This document shows, one piece after another, positions 31,445 through 40,300 of a DNA stretch of 42,303 nt. The stretch's first letter is position 1. Each line of letters begins with the position of its first letter. The stretch spans positions 17,506-59,808 of the forward strand of contig JACRLJ010000014.1 in NCBI GenBank assembly GCA_016215105.1, in the 5' to 3' direction. The position numbers were made by a program, and so were the translations under genes. Under the pieces are notes generated by a model that worked only from the letters and a program-made list of their open reading frames with translations, was not told where the DNA came from and did no database searches. This DNA comes from Candidatus Hydrogenedentota bacterium (GTDB lineage Bacteria; Hydrogenedentota; Hydrogenedentia; Hydrogenedentales; SLHB01).

Positions 31445-33934
31445 CTACGATCCGAATTTCCCCTTCAGCGCAGCCAACTGATCCGCGAGCAGCGTATTGA
31501 GTCCCCCGCCTTTTTCCTCATGGCGTGGCGCGGCGGCTGGCCGTTGCGATTTTCCGGTAGGCTTGCCGGGCCGTTGTGTTCTTGGCCGGCCATCATCCCG
31601 CCGCGGACGCTCTGTCCGATCCCGCTGCTCGGGGCGCTGTTCGCGGCGGGCAGGACGTTCGGAATGAGACGCCCGCGCACTCCGCGCTTCGGCTGGGGCC
31701 GCTTGCCCATCGCCCGAGGCCGCTGGCGCAGCTGGGGCAGGCCGCCTACGCGGTTCCGGGCGCGGTTTCTTCTCCGGCGGCGGCAACAACGCACGGATGG
31801 AGAGCGAGATTCGGGGCTGCGCCTTGTCCACCTTGAGGACCTTCACCTTTACGACATCCCCCACTTTGACGACCTCGTGCGCTTCGCGAACGAATCGGTT
31901 CGCGAGTTCGGACAAATGAACGAGACCATCCTGGTGAACGCCAACATCGACGAACGCGCCAAAGTCCGTGACATTCGTGACGACCCCTTCGAGTTCCATC
32001 CCGTCTTCAAGGTCGGTGACAGAATTGACTCCCTCGATGTACTTCGGAACCTTAAACGCCGGCCGGGGATCACACTGCGGCCTAACGAGCTCATTGCGGA
32101 TGTCGAGCAGGGTCTGCATGCCCGTTGTCTCATCGACGAAGGCGGCGAGATCTACCTTGCCGAGCGCCTCCTCATTGCCGATGATTTCGGCTAGTGAAAG
32201 GCCCAAGGACGCCGCGATTCGTTCCACAATCGGATAGGCTTCGGGATGAATTGCCGTCATGTCGAGAGGATTCTCGCCGGCCACGCGAATGAATCCAGCG
32301 CATTGCTCAAATACCCGGCGGCCCACTCCGCTCACTTCATTCAGTTGCTGACGCGAAGTAAACGCGCCTATCTTGGTTCGGTACTCGATGATATTCTTGG
32401 CGGTCTCGGGCAGCAATCCGCTCGCGTACCGCAGCAAGTACACGGACGCAGTATTCAGGTCGACTCCGACTCTATTTACGCAGGAGACCATGGTGCGGTG
32501 GAGTCCTTCGCGCAATTCCTTTTGATTGACGTCGTGCTGGTACTGACCGACACCGATACTGCGCGGCTCGACCTTCACCAATTCCGCCAGTGGATCCTGC
32601 AAGCGGCGCGCGATGGAGATGGCCTCGCGCACGTTGGTCTCCACGTTCGGCAGTTCCTCCCGCGAGATCTTGGAGGACGCGTACGCGGAGGCGCCGGCCT
32701 CGTTCACGAGCGCGGAAAACGCCTCGTGCCCTTTTACCTGCGCCAGCGCCGCCTTCACAAAGGCGGCAGTCTCCCGCGATCCGGCGCCGTTACCGATTGC
32801 GACGGCGAACGCCTGATGCTTTTGCATCAGCGCGAGCAACACGATCTCGGCTTCCGCGGCGTTGTTCTGCGGCGGATGCGGAAAAACGGCGGCGCTCTCC
32901 AGGTAGGCGCCCGAAGCATCCACGACGGCCAGCATGCAACCGTTCTTCAGGCCGGGAACAATGCCGACAACCGGGATACGCCCCGCGGGTGGCGCTAGAA
33001 GGAGGTTCTGCGCATTCTCACGAAATACGCGTATGGCTTCCAAGTCGGCGCGTTCGTGAAGCGCCGCCATGACCTCGCTCTCGATAGATGGACGAAGGTG
33101 CCGGCGGTACGCGTCTTCAACGGCCTGCCGGATGATGGGCTCGAACTCGGTTCCGGGGGCCTTCAGAAACCGCGCTCCCAACTCGGCGAGCGTCTTGTCA
33201 TCGTCAATCTTGAGTTCCATGCGCAAGACGCCATCTTTGACGCCGCGCTGTATAGCCAGCAGCCGATGCGAAGGAATCTTGACCGCAGCCTCGCTGAAGT
33301 TGTAGTACGCTTCGAACTTGGTCTTCGTCCCTTCGGCGTTCTTCGTCGAGTACGACGCTATACTGCCCTCTTTGCTCATGCGCTGCCGGATCATGGCGCG
33401 CACATCCGCATCGGTATTGATAGTCTCGATAAGGATATGCAGGGCGCCATCCATGGCTTCTTGGAGAGACGCGACGGCCTTCTCGGCTTTGACGAAGGTC
33501 GCCGCATAGTCTGCGACGCTTTACTCGCCGGCTGTTTGCGCCCAAAGAAAGTCCGCCAAAGGTCCAAGCCCCTTCTCACGCGCAACAGTTGCCTTGGTGC
33601 GGCGATCCTTGCGAAACGGAAGATAGAGGTCCTCGAGATCTGCCCGCGCGCTGCACGCCGCAATCTTCGCCCGCAAATCGTCCGTCAGTTTGTCTTGCTT
33701 GGCGATCGCATCCGTGATCGCCGCGCAACGGCCAGTCAACTCCGCGTAGTGGGCGTTGCGCTCCAGAATCGCCTCGATTCTCGCCTCGTCCAACCCACCC
33801 GTCTTATCTTTGCGATATCGGGCAATGAAAGGGATCGTGGCGCCTTTTTCGAATAGTTGAACCACAGTCTCAACTTGAGACGAAGACACGGCGACTTCTT
33901 TGGCGATACACTGAACATACTTCGGATCGATCAT
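31445..33934 (-). pseudogene. tex: RNA-binding transcription accessory protein Tex, interrupted by one in-frame TAA
   Basis: Read through, the frame gives an 829-codon Tex: N-terminal helical part (MIDPKYVQCIAKE, then FEKGATIPFIARYRKDKTGG), a YqgF-like domain (VGIVPGLKNGCMLAVVD), helix-hairpin-helix motifs (VSGVGRRVFEQCAGFI) and an S1 RNA-binding domain (GVVTNVTDFGAFVDVG), plus an unusual Arg/Pro/Ala-rich tail of about 110 residues. A single TAA at 33523-33521 follows residue 137 (QTAGE), and the same frame continues directly with SVADYAATFVKAEKAVASL, the expected Tex sequence. So a 137-residue fragment and a possible 669-residue restart (ATG at 33454) are all that normal translation would yield. 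No frameshift is needed. Nonsense mutation, sequencing error or recoding are all possible. Confidence 0.85.
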
Positions 33935-34186
33935 GCGAACAAGAACTCCACTCCACGGAACCGCAATTCTCAGGGATCGCGTCAGGAACTCCCGGCTTCC
34001 CAGGGCAAATCGCGCTCGCCGCGTGCCTTTGCGCCTGCTAGGCGCTATTTCTAACAACATGCCTATCGCGCGCAGCCCGCTCGACAGGGAACTCCACTAT
34101 GCGCTAAATGCGCGGTTCAGAGCAAGATTGTCGCGCCGTGCGCTAACGGCGTTACCGTACCGGCTCAATGATGCGCCCTTGCGCTG

Positions 34187-36340
34187 TTACAGATTGAGTA
34201 CAAATAGGACGTCCTGAGCGGAATTGGGAAACGATAGCCCCAGCGTCGAAGTAGCCGCGTCCCAGTCCTGCTTGACGTCGATTGCAGGCGTGGTCGTCAA
34301 TTGCTTGACATGCCCGGGAAGCAGAACACGGGCGGTGGCCGTAGAACCCTTGGGGCCGCGCGCATGGAAGCGGAACACCCCGTTGTTCAGTTCCTCCTGA
34401 CGGATACGGGCGCCTGCCGCCACGACCTTCGCCTTGACGGCGTGTCTCTTTGCCCAATCCAGGTTGTAAAGTAGAGTGCGTTGACCCGGCTGCAGAATTA
34501 TCTCGCGCACGACGGGCAGGGCCGCCTGAAACAAATCCACATACGAACCCGCTAACTTCAAGGAATCATTGCTGACGGACTCTTCGAGCACCGACGCGAT
34601 CACGAATGGGCCTCGGCGCACGACAAGGTAGTTCTGAGTCTTGAGCGGCTCGCCACGTTTTACGAACATTGCCTCTACTAGTGATCGCACCACGCCAGGT
34701 CCATCTGCAGCCGCCATCAATTCGTGAGGACGTTTCCGCAGCACCCGCACAAATCCCTTGTCCACGGACTGTGGCGCGGTTTCGGCCGCGCTTGTCACGC
34801 CAAGGCGCCGGAAAAGGTCGTCCTCGGGCTTCGCTTTTGTCTTGCCTTGCTCATTCCACCACTCGCGAACCCCGTTGTACGGATCAGACCCATCATCAAC
34901 AAAGACAAGCCCGCCTCCACCGCGAACCCAACGGTCCAGGGCTTCATGATAGGCGCTCTTCAGCGGCTTCTGGCCGTCGTACGTCAGCAGCAAGACTTTG
35001 TACGCGTCAAGCGTGTTCGCGTGAACGGTATTTTCGAGCTGGACCACTTCGATCGGAACACCGGCCTTGAGCAACGGCAGCGCCAGCGCGTAGAACGCGC
35101 CCAATGACGGATCGCTAGGCTGCGGCTCGGCCCGCTGGAACATGGTTGTGTCGGAAATGATTACGCCAACACCGCGTGAGCCGGTATCGTAACTCACGTC
35201 GCTTTGATCCATCTCGTTTAGCGCGTTAATAGAGACTAGCAGCTGTGTCGCGTAGTCTGAGGGTATTCCCTCACGGTCATTGGACTTGGCGTCCATGTTT
35301 ATCTTCGGATACGCGCCACGGAAGATGCGGTCCGGCCAGGGCATAACCTCGTACCGGTGAACGTCCGGCCACATGAGGGACGCAATCAGCGTACATTCGT
35401 AGTTGAGTTTGTAGTCATTCCAACTGTGATTCGGATCGTCCTCAACGGGGTCCGCGAGGAACCATACCTTGCGGCCCGTCGGGCGGACCATCCCCAGCAT
35501 CTGGCCGTATTCCAGGAATGCCGTCTCAAACGTGCGCTCCTTGCGCGCCCCCGCGTACATATTCGGCGAGCGCGCAGTACCCGTCCACACCTGGGCGACA
35601 TAGCCGTCCAGCGCGGGGATATCGATCAGGTGCGACTCCGGACTCACGATGCGCCACTGCGCGTAACTTACCAGGCTGTGAGTGGGAACTACGCAATCGA
35701 TATGTATATTGGCGGCTTTGGCGCGCGCGGCGACGTGACCAAAAACCTCTTTGAGAGCACGAAAGTACAACTCATATTTCAGTTTGCTCGCGCGGTATTG
35801 CGCATCGGGACTGGAATCCGGGGCCTGCCACGGTTCGTGATAGAAGTCTTGCCACTCCCGTTTGAACGCTTCGCTCCAACCGGTATCGGCCCAGTATTCC
35901 GGCTCCTCAAGGTATATGGCCTGAACTCTCGCGTCGACGGCCTTGTCAACGAGTGTCTTGATGTATTCGACGTACGCCATGGTGGGAACGTTGTAACCAA
36001 TCTCGGAATTGGGATTGTGAAGGCGCAGTGATCCGTCCTTCAACGTCTGTATCTCGCCGCGTTTCCAGGCGGCGCCCGTCCCGAAATACGCGCCGTAATC
36101 GCCCCACGCAATCCCCATCATCATCGCGGCGGCGTATCCTTGCGCGCGCCATTCCCCGATACGCGCCGGAAGAGTTTCGTTGACTCCATAGACTATGGCG
36201 GTATCCGACGCAATGTCGAGCTCAGGAGAATACGGGGCCGCGCTTTGGAATGTGGTAAAGTCCCGGGCGCTATCCGAGCCGCCCGAAGTAGCTCCAAGGG
36301 CAACCGAGGAAATATACGCGCAAATGCGGACGATGGACAT
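34187..36340 (-). CDS. Exported glycoside-hydrolase-like protein
   Basis: A 717-residue protein with an N-terminal signal-like segment (SIVRICAYISSVALGATSGG). Residues about 35-370 look like a TIM barrel of the GH42/GHL type, with a Glu-rich candidate active site at IYLEEPEYW (about 145) and W-rich strands (VAQVWTG, VWFLADPVEDDPNHSW). Residues about 385-540 resemble the class-I glutamine-amidotransferase-like trimerisation domain seen in beta-galactosidases (GVGVIISDTTMFQRAEP ... VRGGGGLVFVDDGS). A beta-rich C-terminus follows. Likely acts on an extracytoplasmic glycan; substrate unknown. Start at 36340 has GGAG 9 nt upstream; 36355 is an alternative. About 250 bp downstream (33935-34186) shows nothing I can name. 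Confidence 0.65.
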   Translation of the reverse strand: MSIVRICAYISSVALGATSGGSDSARDFTTFQSAAPYSPELDIASDTAIVYGVNETLPARIGEWRAQGYAAAMMMGIAWGDYGAYFGTGAAWKRGEIQTLKDGSLRLHNPNSEIGYNVPTMAYVEYIKTLVDKAVDARVQAIYLEEPEYWADTGWSEAFKREWQDFYHEPWQAPDSSPDAQYRASKLKYELYFRALKEVFGHVAARAKAANIHIDCVVPTHSLVSYAQWRIVSPESHLIDIPALDGYVAQVWTGTARSPNMYAGARKERTFETAFLEYGQMLGMVRPTGRKVWFLADPVEDDPNHSWNDYKLNYECTLIASLMWPDVHRYEVMPWPDRIFRGAYPKINMDAKSNDREGIPSDYATQLLVSINALNEMDQSDVSYDTGSRGVGVIISDTTMFQRAEPQPSDPSLGAFYALALPLLKAGVPIEVVQLENTVHANTLDAYKVLLLTYDGQKPLKSAYHEALDRWVRGGGGLVFVDDGSDPYNGVREWWNEQGKTKAKPEDDLFRRLGVTSAAETAPQSVDKGFVRVLRKRPHELMAAADGPGVVRSLVEAMFVKRGEPLKTQNYLVVRRGPFVIASVLEESVSNDSLKLAGSYVDLFQAALPVVREIILQPGQRTLLYNLDWAKRHAVKAKVVAAGARIRQEELNNGVFRFHARGPKGSTATARVLLPGHVKQLTTTPAIDVKQDWDAATSTLGLSFPNSAQDVLFVLNL

Positions 36341-36508
36341 CGCAGCGTTCTCCATAAATCCATTGTTTCGCCGACTCGATACGACGATGGCACGGCATGT
36401 GCGAACTTATTTGCGAGGACAGTGTGACCATAGCACGCGGTACGGTGTGGATCAATGCGAGATGCGGCGGACACCGATCGTGGCTTGGGGACCGAGACGC
36501 TCTGGCCC

Positions 36509-36534
36509 CAAGATTGTGGTTCAAGATTATGGTT
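36509..36534. repeat. Two tandem 13-bp repeats in the gap upstream of corA
   Basis: CAAGATTGTGGTT (36509-36521) is followed at once by CAAGATTATGGTT (36522-36534), one mismatch. They lie in the 322-bp gap between the divergent hydrolase-like and corA genes, which otherwise contains the corA leader hairpins and no gene. Confidence 0.6.
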
Positions 36535-36612
36535 GAGGGAATGACCATCGTCTGTTACCATGGGCGGCGGTAGCCCTCTCACATACGCGATGGTTGCGGC
36601 AATGGAACGGTG

Positions 36613-36651
36613 AAGGCCGGTGAACGGCCTTACCGCCTAGGCGGGTAAGGA
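36613..36651 (+). promoter_or_regulatory. Switch-like corA leader: two mutually exclusive hairpins, one covering the ribosome binding site
   Basis: Hairpin 1 pairs AAGGCCG (36613-36619) with CGGCCTT (36625-36631) around GTGAA. Hairpin 2 pairs CCTTACC (36628-36634) with GGGTAAGG (36644-36650; C34 pairs G44) and continues with GC/GC around CTAG, with one bulged G. They share 36628-36631 and cannot coexist. Hairpin 2 buries AAGG (36647-36650), the only Shine-Dalgarno candidate for the ATG at 36663. This is the minimal architecture of a translational riboswitch or thermosensor. Confidence 0.55.
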
Positions 36652-36662
36652 TTTCCAAGAAT

Positions 36663-37580
36663 ATGCTCAAGCAGTATCACTTAAGCGACGGTCGCTTGAT
36701 CGAGAATGGCGGGGCGGGCCAGGACGAGGTCCTCGTCTACGTAAGCCCGAACGAAGCCGAGAAACGTCACCTGGTCGACGCTTACCAACTGGACGAACAT
36801 ACGCTCAATTCAGCTTTGGACCCCGATGAACTTGCGCGTCTCGAGTTCGAGCCGGAACACGCGGCCCTGATTTTCAAGCGTCCCAGAAATTACTCTGTCG
36901 CCGAACACTTCATGTTCCGCGTTACCTCGATGGGCGTGTTTCTTTTCAAGAACAGGCTCATCATCGTGGTGACCGAGGACAATCCCCTGTTCGAAGGGCG
37001 GCGCTTTACCAAGATTCAATCGCTCACCGATTTGCTACTGAAACTGATGGGCGGGGCAATACAGCATTTCCTGGACCACCTCAAGATCATCAATATGGTT
37101 TCGGACGAGTTGGAGCAGAAGATCAACGCGGCAATGGAAAACCGGTTTCTTCTAAACCTTTTTGCGCTGGAGAAGAGCTTGGTGTACTACTTGAATTCAA
37201 TTCACACCAATGGCGTGCTAATCACCAAACTGACCGCGAACATGGCCAAGATGGGCATCAACCCGGAACAGTCGGAATTTCTCGACGACATCGCGGTCGA
37301 GAACAACCAATGCTATAAGCTGGCGGAGATTTACTCGAACGTATTGTCCGGTCTGATGGACGCGCGGGTGTCAATTGTCAGCAATAATCTTAACGTCCTG
37401 ATGAAGACTCTGAATATCATCACAATCGGCATCATGGTGCCGACCTTTGTAGTAAGCGCCTTTTCGATGAACGTGAAGATTCCCCTGGAGGACGCCCCGG
37501 GCGCGTTTTGGATGATCATGGGCCTGGCCTTGGTCTCCGTGCTCGGATTCATGTTGTTCTGGCGTGTGAAGAAGTTCTAG
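36663..37580 (+). CDS. corA: CorA-family divalent cation transporter with SMN in place of GMN
   Basis: A 305-residue protein of the CorA Mg2+/Co2+ channel family: a cytoplasmic alpha/beta N-domain (about 1-130), the long stalk helix (about 140-245) and two C-terminal membrane helices (about 250-271 and 281-300). The pore signature at the end of the first helix, normally GMN, reads S268-M269-N270 (AFSMNVKIPLED). The C-terminus is basic (RVKKF) as in other members. AAGGA about 11 nt upstream serves as ribosome binding site and is embedded in the leader hairpin. Mg2+ transport is the default inference; the altered filter could change selectivity. Confidence 0.85.
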   Translation: MLKQYHLSDGRLIENGGAGQDEVLVYVSPNEAEKRHLVDAYQLDEHTLNSALDPDELARLEFEPEHAALIFKRPRNYSVAEHFMFRVTSMGVFLFKNRLIIVVTEDNPLFEGRRFTKIQSLTDLLLKLMGGAIQHFLDHLKIINMVSDELEQKINAAMENRFLLNLFALEKSLVYYLNSIHTNGVLITKLTANMAKMGINPEQSEFLDDIAVENNQCYKLAEIYSNVLSGLMDARVSIVSNNLNVLMKTLNIITIGIMVPTFVVSAFSMNVKIPLEDAPGAFWMIMGLALVSVLGFMLFWRVKKF

Positions 37581-37586
37581 AGGCGC

Positions 37587-37610
37587 GGCCAGACAGCCAA
37601 CTTTCTGGCC
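37587..37610 (+). terminator. Hairpin just after corA
   Basis: GGCCAGA (37587-37593) pairs perfectly with TCTGGCC (37604-37610) around a 10-nt loop, starting 7 nt after the corA stop. There is no T tract, so this is a possible rather than a definite terminator. Confidence 0.4.
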
Positions 37611-37655
37611 AGATTCCTAGCCGCACCCGCAGCCCCATTTTCCCGCTGTCAAGCG

Positions 37656-37684
37656 TTGAGGGGCCGTCAATCGCGTGGTATTAT
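37656..37684 (+). promoter_or_regulatory. Promoter giving a leaderless mRNA for the first CgeB-like gene
   Basis: TTGAGG (37656-37661), 17 bp, TATTAT (37679-37684), followed by 7 nt and the ATG at 37692. No Shine-Dalgarno is present. Confidence 0.6.
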
Positions 37685-37691
37685 CCCGCGC

Positions 37692-38906
37692 ATGACTTCC
37701 ACACGCCTGCAGGTTACTCCGCGTTTGCGCGAACTCATGTCGTATGACAAGTTCGCCGGTCCCGCGCCACGCATGATGGTCCTGGAAAGCGGATACTGGC
37801 TGGACATTGCCTGTATCCACGCCGCGCGGCGCATGGGCTGGCAGGTCAAGAGCGTTTTCGTGTCGCACGAGGGGGTCATGCCGCGCGAGAACGTCGAGCG
37901 CCTGCTGCTGACCCTTCTGGAATTCAAACCTGACTTCCTCTTGACAATCAATCTCGGCGGCATGGATATGGACGGATTGTTCTCCGGGTTGTTCGAAGAT
38001 TTGGCGGTCCCTTATGTGGCTTGGTTTGTCGACGATCCCCGGACGATCTTGGGAAATAACACTGCTTTGGCGAATAGCTACGCAGTGTCCTTGAGTTGGG
38101 ATGATCTCTATTGCGAATACCTGCGGGGTGTGGGTTTTCCTGTCGTGCAACATCTCCCACTCGCGGTGGACGACATCGTATTCAATGCCGAACCGCCGGA
38201 GACGTGGGACCTTCCTCCCACTTTCGTTGGGAACTCCAACACCGCCACCGTCGCATATGAGTGGAGCTATTTTCAGGACAAGCCGGAGCTTGCCCAGGGA
38301 ATTCGCGCTGCGATTGCCGCCGGCAGGCTTAACCGGCAGACGTTTATTGCTGGACTCGACGCAGTTCTTGAACCCGGTATTCTCGCGCAGATGGACGCCG
38401 ACGCGCGGCGTCACGTCGAGTTGTTGTTGTTCGCGGAGGGCACTCGGAATTTGCGGGTCGCCCTCGCCCAGACACTCGTCCCTGAAGGCATGGTGTTGCG
38501 GGGAGACGACGCCTGGAAAGTGGGCTTTCCGGAAGCGGGCGGCGGAGTGAACTATTTGAAGGAACTCCCGGACTACTACCGCCGCTGCGAGCTGAACGTG
38601 AATATCACCAGCATCCAGATGCCGACGACGGTAAACCAGCGTGTGTTTGACTGTCCCGCGGCGGGGGGCTTTGTCTTGACCGACGCGCAACCCGAGCTGG
38701 AGCGACTTTTCGACTCAAAGACGGAGGTAGCTTCCTATTCCTCATTGGAGGAATGCCGGGACCTCTTCCGCTTCTACCGCGCCCATCCGGACGCACGGAG
38801 GCAGATTACCGAACGCGCGCGCAAACGCGTGCTCGGCGAGCACACCTATACCCACCGGCTGAATACGATTGTGGGGATTCTTAGGGAGAGATTTGGGTCG
38901 GGGTGA
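37692..38906 (+). CDS. CgeB-like glycosyltransferase family protein, copy 1
   Basis: A 404-residue cytoplasmic protein with two Rossmann-like halves, as in CgeB/DUF3880 glycosyltransferases: N-half with MMVLESGYWLDIACIHAARR and YVAWFVDDPRTI (about 112), C-half with the sugar-nucleotide-side motif QRVFDCPAAGGFVLTDAQPE (about 317) and the closing helix RARKRVLGEHTYTHRL. Family members transfer sugars, often onto surface polymers or proteins; acceptor unknown here. Start at 37692 fits the leaderless promoter; a 12-residue longer frame would begin inside it. It is convergent with a paralogue 62 bp away. Confidence 0.8.
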   Translation: MTSTRLQVTPRLRELMSYDKFAGPAPRMMVLESGYWLDIACIHAARRMGWQVKSVFVSHEGVMPRENVERLLLTLLEFKPDFLLTINLGGMDMDGLFSGLFEDLAVPYVAWFVDDPRTILGNNTALANSYAVSLSWDDLYCEYLRGVGFPVVQHLPLAVDDIVFNAEPPETWDLPPTFVGNSNTATVAYEWSYFQDKPELAQGIRAAIAAGRLNRQTFIAGLDAVLEPGILAQMDADARRHVELLLFAEGTRNLRVALAQTLVPEGMVLRGDDAWKVGFPEAGGGVNYLKELPDYYRRCELNVNITSIQMPTTVNQRVFDCPAAGGFVLTDAQPELERLFDSKTEVASYSSLEECRDLFRFYRAHPDARRQITERARKRVLGEHTYTHRLNTIVGILRERFGSG

Positions 38907-38942
38907 TATAGGACCTATACGACATATACGAACTATATAGGC
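38907..38942. repeat. Four degenerate 9-bp repeats between convergent CgeB-like genes
   Basis: TATAGGACC, TATACGACA, TATACGAAC and TATATAGGC follow each other without gap from the base after the stop codon of copy 1. CCTATA (38914-38919) and TATAGG (38936-38941) also make the block an inverted repeat. The AT-rich block contrasts with the GC-rich surroundings and may act as a two-way terminator. Confidence 0.65.
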
Positions 38943-38968
38943 GATTCGTGGCCAATTGCCCTCGGGGA

Positions 38969-40177
38969 CTACACGTCCGCGAAGCGTTCTTTGAGAAACC
39001 GCTCCAGCGCTTCGAGGCGGTGTTGCAGCGTGTGATGCGCTTGGATACGGCGTTGCGCGCGGCGAATCACGCCGATACGCTCTTCGGGATGGCCGAAATA
39101 GTAACGCGCCTTGTCTTCCAACTCGTCCAATTCGGCGTACGTGACGACTTCGTCCGCGTCGAACAATTCATCCAGATCCGATTGAGCGTCGGTGATGAGA
39201 AACCCGCCTGAGGCGGGACAATCAAACACGCGCTGGTTCACGGCGGATTTCATTTGGAGGCTGGTGGAATTCAAGTTGATCGCCGTATCCCGGTAGAACG
39301 CCGCAAGGTCATTGAAGTAGCTGATCCCCCCGTCGGCGTGCGAAATGATCTCCTTCCAGGCGGGATCACCGTAGACTTCGATTCCCAGCGGATCGAGACG
39401 CCGCGCCATGTCGCGGCGCTGCCGGTAGGTCGCCTCGTACACCAGCAACAGCTCGACGGCCCGCAACACGGTTGAACTCTGGTCATTCAGAATTTCGGCG
39501 GGTAATATCGATGATAGGCCGTCCGCGAATCGATCACGAGTCACGCGACCCTCATCGAAAGCCCGATTCAAGGCGTCGGCCAATCCCTGGGAGTCCGTCA
39601 GTTTCTCCCAGGCTTCCATGGCGTGGCTCATCATCGAGGAGCCAACAAAGGCGACACTCCGCGCGGGAGCGTCCGTAGGTTCGCCGTGAAACAGACCAGG
39701 GTCGGTGGCGAGAGGCATATGGAGAATGTGCTCGAAGCCAAGGCGCTCGAAGTGGGGTATATAGGCGCGTTCCCAGGTGGCGGCAACGGAGTAGCGCGAG
39801 CAATACACCTCCCGGTCGTAGAGGATCATGCGCGGAGTGTCGGTAAACCAACTTACATACGGAATGCCCACGTCTTCGTAGAACTTCGAGAACAGCGCCT
39901 GGGTGTCCATACCCGCGTAGTTCGAGGCGAGAATAAAATCCGGGCGGAAATCCGCGAGCGTGGTAAAGAGATTCTCGACGTCTTGCCGCGTGAGACCGCC
40001 CACAATCACCGACGGCACGAACGCCGTTTCCCAGCCCAGCGCATCTGCGGCGCGCTTCCAGCCCTGGTCAAAGAAGTATTGCGTCTCGAGAACGAGCATT
40101 CGCGTAGGGCCTGAGAATTTCGGATAGGTCAGCATGTGGCGCAAGCCGGGACTGATCTGAAGGCGTTTGTCGGACAT
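38969..40177 (-). CDS. CgeB-like glycosyltransferase family protein, copy 2
   Basis: A 402-residue paralogue of the convergent copy, matching it along its length: RMLVLETQYFFDQGWKRAAD, YVSWFTDTPRMILYDRE (about 110), QRVFDCPASGGFLITDAQSD (about 315) and the closing HHTLQHRLEALERFL. A glycosyltransferase role is inferred from the family. The ATG at 40177 is preceded by a -10 box ending 6 nt away; a longer frame to 40285 would run through the divergent promoter region. The two copies differ enough that the duplication is old. Confidence 0.8.
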   Translation of the reverse strand: MSDKRLQISPGLRHMLTYPKFSGPTRMLVLETQYFFDQGWKRAADALGWETAFVPSVIVGGLTRQDVENLFTTLADFRPDFILASNYAGMDTQALFSKFYEDVGIPYVSWFTDTPRMILYDREVYCSRYSVAATWERAYIPHFERLGFEHILHMPLATDPGLFHGEPTDAPARSVAFVGSSMMSHAMEAWEKLTDSQGLADALNRAFDEGRVTRDRFADGLSSILPAEILNDQSSTVLRAVELLLVYEATYRQRRDMARRLDPLGIEVYGDPAWKEIISHADGGISYFNDLAAFYRDTAINLNSTSLQMKSAVNQRVFDCPASGGFLITDAQSDLDELFDADEVVTYAELDELEDKARYYFGHPEERIGVIRRAQRRIQAHHTLQHRLEALERFLKERFADV

Positions 40178-40183
40178 GGGCGT

Positions 40184-40213
40184 ATCGTAACGGGACGGGA
40201 TGGAGCGCATCAA
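40184..40213 (-). promoter_or_regulatory. Promoter giving a leaderless mRNA for CgeB-like copy 2
   Basis: On the minus strand TTGATG (40213-40208), 18 bp, TACGAT (40189-40184), then 6 nt to the ATG at 40177. No Shine-Dalgarno is present. Confidence 0.5.
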
Positions 40214-40288
40214 TGCGCAGGAGTCCAGTGGCGTGGGCAATGGTGTTGGACCGGCGGCGGTAGTTATGGAATTCCGGTCCGCCAATGC

Positions 40289-40294
40289 TATAGT
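40289..40294 (+). promoter_or_regulatory. -10 box directly upstream of dprA (leaderless start)
   Basis: TATAGT ends 6 nt before the ATG at 40301. The -35 region is poor (TATGGA-like). No ribosome binding site precedes the ATG. Confidence 0.45.
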
Positions 40295-40300
40295 AAGCCC

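Noticed and set aside
33454-33934. Frameshift or stop-codon reassignment in tex
   Set aside because: The two parts are in the same frame, so no frameshift; other genes in the window end normally with TAA, so general reassignment is unlikely.
36600-36662. M-box riboswitch upstream of corA
   Set aside because: The leader is far too short and simple for the M-box; only two overlapping stems are present.
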